64,000 bases of DNA from Flavobacteriales bacterium. Its GTDB lineage: Bacteria > Bacteroidota > Bacteroidia > Flavobacteriales > Flavobacteriaceae. Below the pieces are notes generated by a model that saw nothing but the letters and a program-made list of their open reading frames with translations, was not told the origin of the DNA and made no database searches. Location of the stretch: assembly GCA_013205245.1 (NCBI GenBank), contig JABMNH010000017.1, positions 1 through 64,000 of the forward strand, read 5' to 3'. Shown here one piece after another: positions 1 through 7,193 of this stretch. Within the stretch, counting starts at the first letter, position 1, and each line of letters opens with the position of its first letter. The translations under genes and the position numbers were made by a program.

Positions 1-129
1 AAGTTAACTTTCCGATATTTGTTAACTGTTGCACTTATTAATTGAACTTAGTAAATAATAAGCTTTCTCTCTTCTTCTTTTAAGTTTTTTTTGTAAATTT
101 ATTATTCCTAGTTGCTTATAATTTTTTTT

Positions 130-2049
130 ATGAAAAACACCATAGCAGAACGCATTTACGATTTCTTAAAAAACTTCCCGCCTTTTGATGTTTTAGAAAA
201 AGAGCAGTTGTTAAAAATCGCTTCTCAAGTTAAGGTAACTTACTTAGAGAAAGATACTTTTATTTTTAGACAAGCAGAAAATCCAGGAGAAAATTTCTAT
301 GTCGTTAAAGATGGCGCCATCGGTTTAACCAGAATTATGGATGGCGAAGAAATATTAGTTGACATTTGCGACGAAGGTGATATTTTTGGTTTGCGTTCAC
401 CCATCCAAAACAATAATTATTTATTAAATGCCAAGTCAAAGGAGGAGTCTATTTTATATGCCATTTCTGTAGATATTTTAAAAGAAATAATTGAAACCAA
501 TGACAGTGCCCATAAATTTTTAATTGCAAGTTATTCTACAAATATTAGGGCACCTTACGCCAACGGCTCAAATGCGCAGTTATTTGCAAATGAAGATGTG
601 TTACTATCAAATAAATCTAATTTATCAGATATCCAAACGGCAAAATACAGCAAACACCCTGTAACCTGCCTACCAACTACTACAATACAAGAAGCTGCAC
701 AAATTATGTGCACAAAAAGAGTAGGCTCTATTCTAATTGTAAAAAATAAAAAACCTGTTGGCATTATAACTGATAAAGATTTACGTATAAAAATTGCCAC
801 AGGATTAATATCTATCGGCAAAAATGTTACAGAAATCATGTCGTCGCCAGTGATAACAGCTCCCGAAAAAATTACTGTGGCCGAAGCGCAAATTTCTATG
901 ATAAAAAATAAAATAACACATTTGTGTATTACAAAAGATGGGACGCCAAATTCTGAATTAATTGGGCTTTTATCTGAACATGATATTGTTGTTTTACATG
1001 GCAATAATCCTTCTGTTTTGGTAAAAGAATTAAAGCGCGCTAAAGATGTAAATACCCTAAAATACATACGCGATAAAACTTCTGATTTATTAAACGGCTA
1101 TATAGAACAAAATATTCCCATCATATTTGTTTCTAAAATAATATCAGAAATAAACGACGCTATCATTATTAAAGCCATTGAATTTTCACTTAACGAGATG
1201 GAAAATCAGCCACCCGTTAAATTTGGATGGCTCACTTTAGGAAGCCAAGGAAGAAAAGAACAACTCTTAATTACAGATCAAGATAATGCTTTGATTTTTG
1301 AGGATGTCCCTACAAAAGATTATAAAAAAACGAAAAATTATTTTTTAAAACTTGCTAAAAGTGTTACAGATAAGCTTCATATTATTGGTTACGATTATTG
1401 CCCTGCCGATATGATGGCAAGCAACCCTAAATGGTGTTTGTCATCAACCGAATGGAAAAACCAGTTTAACGCATGGATTACACAACCAACCGAAAAAGCC
1501 ATTATGATGTGTACCATCTTTTTTGATTACACTTTGCTTTATGGCGACACAAATTTGGTTAGTAATATGACCGAAAGTATTTTTAAATCTATTGATAGTT
1601 TTGATATTTTTTTAAATTTTTTAGCAAAAAACGCCTTGTTAAGTAAACCACCTTTAAGCTTTTTTAGACAATTTGTGGTAGAGCATGATGGCGAAAATAA
1701 AGATCAATTCGATTTAAAAAGCCGGGCCTTAATGCCTTTAACCGATGCCGCACGTGTGCTTACTTTGGCACATAACATTAAAGATGTTAACAACACTATT
1801 TTAAGATTTCAAGATTTGGCAGAAGCTGAACCTAACAATAAAGAACTCTATCTATCATGTATAGATTCTTTTAAAATATTGTTGCGTTACCGAACCAAAC
1901 AAGGCATAAAACACAACGATTCTGGAAGGTATGTAGGTTTAAATAATTTAAGTAAAGCTGAAAAATTAAAATTAAAAGGTTGTTTTAAACCCATTAAAGA
2001 CATCCAAGATTTATTAAGTGTTCGTTATAATTTGGCACAACTATCGTGA
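130..2049 (+). CDS. cNMP-binding / CBS / DUF294 nucleotidyltransferase protein
   Basis: This is a cytoplasmic signalling-type protein of 639 residues. It has a cyclic-nucleotide-binding-like domain (about residues 15-115), a CBS-domain pair (about 170-290), and a DUF294 nucleotidyltransferase domain. The last shows a GS...DxD motif (LGSQGRKE followed by TDQDNA, near residues 370-390), the metal-binding signature of the nucleotidyltransferase fold. A DUF294 C-terminal domain follows. The substrate of such proteins is not firmly established. I chose the ATG at 130 over an in-frame TTG at 112 because the cNMP domain alignment starts there. The stop overlaps the next gene's ATG by one base, so the two are translationally coupled. 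In other bacteria, from memory, this pair is often linked to acetate-symporter and acs genes, as here. Confidence 0.85.
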   Translation: MKNTIAERIYDFLKNFPPFDVLEKEQLLKIASQVKVTYLEKDTFIFRQAENPGENFYVVKDGAIGLTRIMDGEEILVDICDEGDIFGLRSPIQNNNYLLNAKSKEESILYAISVDILKEIIETNDSAHKFLIASYSTNIRAPYANGSNAQLFANEDVLLSNKSNLSDIQTAKYSKHPVTCLPTTTIQEAAQIMCTKRVGSILIVKNKKPVGIITDKDLRIKIATGLISIGKNVTEIMSSPVITAPEKITVAEAQISMIKNKITHLCITKDGTPNSELIGLLSEHDIVVLHGNNPSVLVKELKRAKDVNTLKYIRDKTSDLLNGYIEQNIPIIFVSKIISEINDAIIIKAIEFSLNEMENQPPVKFGWLTLGSQGRKEQLLITDQDNALIFEDVPTKDYKKTKNYFLKLAKSVTDKLHIIGYDYCPADMMASNPKWCLSSTEWKNQFNAWITQPTEKAIMMCTIFFDYTLLYGDTNLVSNMTESIFKSIDSFDIFLNFLAKNALLSKPPLSFFRQFVVEHDGENKDQFDLKSRALMPLTDAARVLTLAHNIKDVNNTILRFQDLAEAEPNNKELYLSCIDSFKILLRYRTKQGIKHNDSGRYVGLNNLSKAEKLKLKGCFKPIKDIQDLLSVRYNLAQLS

Positions 2050-2711
2050 TGTTTTCTTGGTTTAAATATAAAAAATCGCCTGATTTTTGGAAAGACTATC
2101 TAGAAACATTTAAAACAGAGCAACCTAAAAGTATTCTAAATACCAGATTTGTAATTTTTGACACAGAAACCACAGGTTTAGACACTTCTTTAGATAAAAT
2201 ACTTTCCATCGGGGCTATTGGTGTTAAAAACAATATTATTGATGTGGCCGATAGTTTAGAAATCTATTTAAAGCAAGAAGCTTTTAATGCGGGTACCGTA
2301 GAAATTCATGGCATATTAAAGGAGGGTTCTCTTACTAAAATATCTGAAGCCGAAGCTATAGAAGCATTTATAAACTACATAGGTAATTCAGTTTTAATAG
2401 CACATCACACGGCTTTTGATATTGACATGATCAACAACGCTTTAAAAAGATTACATCTTAAAAAATTAAAAAACAAAACCATTGATACAGGCATTCTTTA
2501 TAAAAAATTGGAAGGTAAAAAAGACAATCATTTTTCTTTAGACGTTTTATGTAAAGAATTAAACATCCCACAACATGACAGACATACCGCTTCTGGCGAT
2601 GCTTATATTACGGCTCAGTTGTTTTTAAAAATAGTTTCTAAACTAAAACAGGAGCGCAATTTACATTACTCAGATTTGTTTAGAAATGGCGATAAAAAGG
2701 GCTTACTTTAA
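2049..2711 (+). CDS. DnaQ-like 3'-5' exonuclease (DEDDh)
   Basis: An exonuclease-domain protein of 220 residues resembling the DNA polymerase III epsilon subunit. The three motifs are visible: ExoI as FDTETTG (about residue 38), ExoII as AHHTAFDIDM, and ExoIII as HTASGDA, which marks the DEDDh subclass. It has no polymerase or UvrC-like domain. It may act on DNA, RNA or a nucleotide-like product of its partner. A GTG at 2046 lies directly before the ATG; I take the ATG at 2049, which overlaps the upstream stop in a TGATG arrangement. A strong hairpin follows immediately, so this two-gene operon ends here. Confidence 0.88.
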   Translation: MFSWFKYKKSPDFWKDYLETFKTEQPKSILNTRFVIFDTETTGLDTSLDKILSIGAIGVKNNIIDVADSLEIYLKQEAFNAGTVEIHGILKEGSLTKISEAEAIEAFINYIGNSVLIAHHTAFDIDMINNALKRLHLKKLKNKTIDTGILYKKLEGKKDNHFSLDVLCKELNIPQHDRHTASGDAYITAQLFLKIVSKLKQERNLHYSDLFRNGDKKGLL

Positions 2712-2712
2712 A

Positions 2713-2742
2713 AAAAGCACTCTCAAATTTGAGAGTGCTTTT
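2713..2742. terminator. Bidirectional intrinsic terminator
   Basis: A perfect inverted repeat with 15-base arms (2713-2727 and 2728-2742, core GCACTCTCAAA). It is flanked by A on the left and T on the right, so it can terminate both strands. It lies between the convergent exonuclease gene and the acyl-CoA synthetase fusion gene. Confidence 0.85.
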
Positions 2743-2770
2743 ACTTAATTTAATGGGAGAGATTAATTAT

Positions 2771-5700
2771 TTATTTCACCAATGAACCTTCCATAATAGC
2801 CGCAACCACATCTGGATTTAACAAGGTAGAAATATCACCTAAATTTGATGTTTCGTTTTCGGCAATCTTACGTAATATACGTCTCATAATTTTACCAGAA
2901 CGTGTTTTAGGCAAGCCCGGAACAAACTGAATTTTATCTAATTTTGCAATATGTCCAATTGTACGTGCTATTAAATCATTAATTTCTTTTCTTAAAATAT
3001 CTTCATTATCTGGAACATCGTAAAGAATTACATAAGCATACAAAGCGTTTCCTTTTATAGCATGAGGATAACCCACAATAGCCGATTCTACAACATTACT
3101 ATGTTCGTTAATAATGTTTTCTATAGGAGCTGTTCCTAAATTATGACCAGAAACAATAACCACATCATCAACACGGCCTGTAATGCGATAATTTCCTTCT
3201 AGATCTCTAAAGGCGCCATCTCCCGTAAAATATTTTCCAGGGAAAGCTGAAAAATAGGTTTTTTTGTAACGCTCATGATCGCCATAAATAGTACGTGCCA
3301 TAGATGGCCACGGATATTTAATACACAAACTGCCATCACTAGGATTTGTATTTTGCTCGGCACCTTCGCCATCAACCAAACATGGTTGTACTCCTGGCAT
3401 TGGGCGTGTTGCAAAAGTTGGTTTTGTTGGCGTAACACCTCCTAAAGGCGAAATCATAATACTGCCTGTTTCGGTTTGCCACCACGTATCTACAATTGGC
3501 GATTTTTGTTTGCCAATTTTTTCATCATACCAGTGCCAAGCTTCTTCGTTTATAGGCTCGCCTACGGTACCAAGAATTTTTATAGAACTCAAATCGTTCT
3601 TTTCTGTAAACGCATTTCCTTGTGCTGCCAAAGCACGGATAGCTGTTGGCGCCGTGTAAAACTGGTTCACTTTATATTTCTCTACAATAGCCCAAAAACG
3701 GCTATAATCTGGATAAGATGGAATACCTTCAAACATTAATGTGGTTGCACCAGCTGCCAAAGGTCCGTAAACAATATAAGAATGTCCGGTAATCCAACCA
3801 ATATCAGCTGTACAGAAATAAATATCGCCGTGTTGGTATTGGAAAACATTTTTAAAACTGTGCGTTGTCTGAACCATATATCCACCACAGGTATGTACCA
3901 TGCCTTTTGGTTTTCCGGTTGAACCGGATGTGTATAAAATAAATAGCACGTCTTCTGCATCCATTATTTCGGCGGGACAATTCACATCAGCTGTAGCTAA
4001 TTCGTCATGCCACCAAACATCGCGTCCAGACTTCATGGTCACATCAGAATTGATGCGTTTTAAAACGATAGAGGTTTCGATGGTTGGACAGGTTTCTAAA
4101 GCTTCATCGGCAATAACTTTTAAATCTACCATCTTACTACCACGGTAAACGCCATCGGCAGTTAACAACACTTTACATTGCGAATCGTTTATTCTAGTTG
4201 AAAGTGCTACGGCCGAGAATCCCGCAAAAACAACGGAATGAACGGCGCCTATACGGGCGCATGCCAACACGGCAATGGCCAATTCTGGTACCATTTGCAT
4301 ATACAAACACACACGATCTCCTTTAACAACACCTCTGCTTTTAAGAACATTAGAGAATTTATTTACCTCTACAGCAAGCTCGTTATAGGTTAAAATTCTA
4401 TTGGCTTCGTTAGGATCGTTAGGCTCCCAAATGATGGCTTTTTCATTACCACGTTTTTCTAAATGACGGTCTATACAGTTTTCTGTAATATTTAATTTAG
4501 CCCCTTTAAACCACTCAAATTTCGGTGTTTCCCAGTTGTATTCAACAACTTTATCCCATTTTTTACGCCATGTAAAAGTATCTGCAATTTGAGCCCAATA
4601 ACCTTCGGGGTCATTCACACTATGCTGATAAGATTTGTAATATTTAATAAACGAATCAATTCTTAAATCTTCGAGTGTTTGTTTTTCTTTTTCTTCAAGA
4701 TGTACAAACACGCCAATTTTATGAAGCTTGTATTCGTGAATGATTTCTGTAATAATTTCTGGATCATCTATAGTTGAAGGAATTGTGTAGGCAACCCCAT
4801 CGGCTATATTCCGTAACAGCTTACGTAAAATCTTACCCGAACGTGTTTTTGGCAAGCGTTTAACAATCATTACTTTTTTTAATGAAGCAACGGGCCCTAT
4901 AACTTTTCTAACTTCTTGAACGATGTCATGTTCTAATTCGAAACCAGACACATAATCGCCCGATTTAAGGACAGCTAAAGCCAAAGGTACTTGACCTTTT
5001 AGTTGGTCTTCGATACCAAAAACGGCACACTCTGCAACAGAAGGATTTGAAGAAACCACTTCTTCCATTTCTGCAGTAGATAATCTGTGACCAGCTACAT
5101 TTATAACATCATCTACACGACCCGTAATAAATACATAACCATCATCATCAATATAACCACCATCGCCAGATAAATAATAACCATCAAATCGTTTCAAATA
5201 GCCATCAATATAACGTTGGGTATTGCCCCAAATATTAAATAAATTTCCTGGAGGCAATGGTAATTTTACAACCACCAAACCTTCCTCGTTTACACCGAGT
5301 TGGTTGCCATTATTATCGAGTACTTGAATATCGTAACCACACACAGGTTTTGCCGCAGAACCTGGTTTTACAGGTAAAGCTTCAACACCCATCATGTTAG
5401 ATATCATCGGCCAACCAGATTCGGTTTGCCACCAATGATCAATTACTGGAATTCCTAAATTATCTTCTAACCAATGAAGTGTAGCAGCATCGCAACGTTC
5501 TCCAGCCAAGAACTGATATTTTAGACAACTCAAATCGTAATTTTTCATCAATAAACCATCTGGATCTTCTTTTTTTATGGCGCGAATGGCTGTTGGTGCG
5601 GTAAACATAACTTTGACATTATTTTCACTAATAATACGCCAAAATGTACTTGCGTCTGGTGTTCTAATTGGTTTTCCTTCAAAAATAATGGTTGTGTTTC

Positions 5701-6595
5701 TATTTAATAAAGGCCCGTAAACTATATAACTGTGACCAACAACCCAACCCACATCTGAGGCTGCCCAATAAGTATCGCCCTCTTCTACACCATAAATATT
5801 TTTCATTGAATATTTTAGCGCTACAGCATAACCACCCGTATCTCGTAAAATACCTTTTGGTTTTCCGGTGGTACCCGATGTGTATAAAATATAAAGTGGA
5901 TCTGTTGAAGACATCTCAACACATGCCGCTGGTTCTGACTTTTTAACCAACTTTTTGTAACTTACATAGCGTTCTGTTTTATTATTAATAGCGCCCAAAT
6001 TACGTTGGTAAACGATTACTTTTTCTGGTTTATGAGTTGCCAATTTTACAGCTTCATCTACCAAAGGTTTGTAAGCTATAAGCCTATCTACTTCCATTCC
6101 AGAAGTGGCGGTAATAATAACTTTTGGTTTACAATCGTCTATTCTAATGGCTAATTCGTTTGGTGCAAAACCACCAAAAACCACAGAATGTATGGCACCA
6201 ATACGTGCGCATGCCAACATACTAAAGGCAGTATGTGGAATCATTGGCATATAAATAATAACTGTATCTCCTTTTTTAACCCCTAAATCTCGAAGGCCTC
6301 CAGCTAGTTTTTCTACTTTTCTTTTTACCTCGTTAAAAGTGTATTTTATTTTTTGTTGCGTAACGGGAGAATCATAAATAATGGCAACTTGTTCTCCAAA
6401 GCCATCTTCAACATGTTTATCTACGGCTAAATAACAAATATTTAATGTTCCATCTGCAAACCAACGGTCGAATCCGTTTTCATCTTTAGATAAAATAGTT
6501 GTCGGTTTTTTATACCATTTTAAGCTGTTAGCTTGTTCTCCCCAAAATTCTTTAGGGTTTTCTATACTGTTATTATAATTTTCTTGATAAGTCAT
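2771..6595 (-). CDS. Tandem propionyl-CoA synthetase-like / acetyl-CoA synthetase fusion
   Basis: One uninterrupted frame of 1274 residues holds two complete AMP-forming acyl-CoA synthetases. The N-terminal half (about 1-632) resembles PrpE: ATP loop YTSGTTGKPKG at 238-248, the PrpE-type GILRDTGGYAVAL, WWQTESG near 388, and acyl-adenylation lysine K588 in PKTRSGK. The C-terminal half (about 640-1274) resembles Acs: loop YTSGSTGKPKG at 888-898, WWQTETG near 1038, K1235 in PKTRSGK. At the acyl-pocket position equivalent to Salmonella Acs Val386, the first half has Ala (FLAGER, A364) and the second has Val (TVGEP, V1011). This fits propionate versus acetate preference. Both halves look catalytically intact. 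Family members are usually single units of about 630-650 residues. It is last in a tight operon, 5 bases after the preceding gene. Confidence 0.93.
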   Translation of the reverse strand: MTYQENYNNSIENPKEFWGEQANSLKWYKKPTTILSKDENGFDRWFADGTLNICYLAVDKHVEDGFGEQVAIIYDSPVTQQKIKYTFNEVKRKVEKLAGGLRDLGVKKGDTVIIYMPMIPHTAFSMLACARIGAIHSVVFGGFAPNELAIRIDDCKPKVIITATSGMEVDRLIAYKPLVDEAVKLATHKPEKVIVYQRNLGAINNKTERYVSYKKLVKKSEPAACVEMSSTDPLYILYTSGTTGKPKGILRDTGGYAVALKYSMKNIYGVEEGDTYWAASDVGWVVGHSYIVYGPLLNRNTTIIFEGKPIRTPDASTFWRIISENNVKVMFTAPTAIRAIKKEDPDGLLMKNYDLSCLKYQFLAGERCDAATLHWLEDNLGIPVIDHWWQTESGWPMISNMMGVEALPVKPGSAAKPVCGYDIQVLDNNGNQLGVNEEGLVVVKLPLPPGNLFNIWGNTQRYIDGYLKRFDGYYLSGDGGYIDDDGYVFITGRVDDVINVAGHRLSTAEMEEVVSSNPSVAECAVFGIEDQLKGQVPLALAVLKSGDYVSGFELEHDIVQEVRKVIGPVASLKKVMIVKRLPKTRSGKILRKLLRNIADGVAYTIPSTIDDPEIITEIIHEYKLHKIGVFVHLEEKEKQTLEDLRIDSFIKYYKSYQHSVNDPEGYWAQIADTFTWRKKWDKVVEYNWETPKFEWFKGAKLNITENCIDRHLEKRGNEKAIIWEPNDPNEANRILTYNELAVEVNKFSNVLKSRGVVKGDRVCLYMQMVPELAIAVLACARIGAVHSVVFAGFSAVALSTRINDSQCKVLLTADGVYRGSKMVDLKVIADEALETCPTIETSIVLKRINSDVTMKSGRDVWWHDELATADVNCPAEIMDAEDVLFILYTSGSTGKPKGMVHTCGGYMVQTTHSFKNVFQYQHGDIYFCTADIGWITGHSYIVYGPLAAGATTLMFEGIPSYPDYSRFWAIVEKYKVNQFYTAPTAIRALAAQGNAFTEKNDLSSIKILGTVGEPINEEAWHWYDEKIGKQKSPIVDTWWQTETGSIMISPLGGVTPTKPTFATRPMPGVQPCLVDGEGAEQNTNPSDGSLCIKYPWPSMARTIYGDHERYKKTYFSAFPGKYFTGDGAFRDLEGNYRITGRVDDVVIVSGHNLGTAPIENIINEHSNVVESAIVGYPHAIKGNALYAYVILYDVPDNEDILRKEINDLIARTIGHIAKLDKIQFVPGLPKTRSGKIMRRILRKIAENETSNLGDISTLLNPDVVAAIMEGSLVK

Positions 6596-6600
6596 AGCAT

Positions 6601-6819
6601 TTATTTTTTTTTGTTATTATGTAAGCCAAACCAATTTGGATTTAAAAATTTTATTTTTATCAATGCCCAAATAAATAAGAGGGCGAATAATCCCAAAAAA
6701 ATTGAGATTAAAAAGTTGCCATTTAATGCTGGTTCGTAATAAAACCTGGCATATAGTGTAACTACTATATAGATTGTTATAAAAATATCTGACGCTAAAT
6801 TTCCTAATTTAATCTTCAT
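6601..6819 (-). CDS. Small two-helix membrane protein
   Basis: A 72-residue protein I do not recognise by family. It shows two hydrophobic segments (about residues 10-27 and 36-57) separated by a short polar loop, and a basic, Asn-rich C-terminus. It sits 4 bases after the response regulator and 5 bases before the acyl-CoA synthetase gene, so it is almost certainly cotranscribed and real. The context suggests a membrane accessory of the sensor/transport module, but this is inference. Confidence 0.7.
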   Translation of the reverse strand: MKIKLGNLASDIFITIYIVVTLYARFYYEPALNGNFLISIFLGLFALLFIWALIKIKFLNPNWFGLHNNKKK

Positions 6820-6823
6820 AAGC

Positions 6824-7192
6824 TTATTTTTTATTTAAAAGTTCATTTACTTCAATTACTAATTTTTTGGTTGAAAAAGGTTTTGGTATGTATTTATTTG
6901 CCCCTAGTTTTAATCCTAATTCTATATCGGATGTTTTATTTTTTGCCGATAGAATTATGACTTTTATTTTAGCTAAGGCATCATTACTTTTTAAATGATT
7001 AAGTACTTGATAACCGTCTACATTTGGCATCATTATATCTAGTAAAATAATATCTGGAATCGTATTCTCTACAATTTCAATCGCTTCTGCACCATCGCGA
7101 GCTATAAATATTTCGAAATTTTCTTTCTTAAAAATATACTCTAATGACATCACTATGTTAGGTTCATCATCTACTATTAATAGCTTTTTCAT
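6824..7192 (-). CDS. Receiver-only response regulator
   Basis: A CheY-like receiver domain of 122 residues. The acidic pocket (VDDEP near residues 7-11), the phospho-acceptor D52 in LLDIMMP, the LSAK switch residue and the KPF lysine are all present. No output domain follows, so DNA binding would need a partner. It starts one base after the histidine kinase stop and is surely its cognate regulator. In Vibrio and Pseudomonas the analogous kinase CrbS signals to CrbR, a LuxR-type DNA-binding regulator that activates acs. The architecture here differs. Confidence 0.93.
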   Translation of the reverse strand: MKKLLIVDDEPNIVMSLEYIFKKENFEIFIARDGAEAIEIVENTIPDIILLDIMMPNVDGYQVLNHLKSNDALAKIKVIILSAKNKTSDIELGLKLGANKYIPKPFSTKKLVIEVNELLNKK

Positions 7193-7193
7193 A

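Noticed and set aside
1-129. A second gene upstream of the DUF294 gene
   Set aside because: The stretch has no coding pattern; a direct repeat GTTAACT at 3-9 and 21-27 is the only visible structure and is too short to interpret.
2771-6595. Possibility that the double synthetase is two genes joined by an annotation error
   Set aside because: The frame is continuous across the junction with no stop and no start-like gap. Only raw-read error could undo it, which I list as the refuting test.
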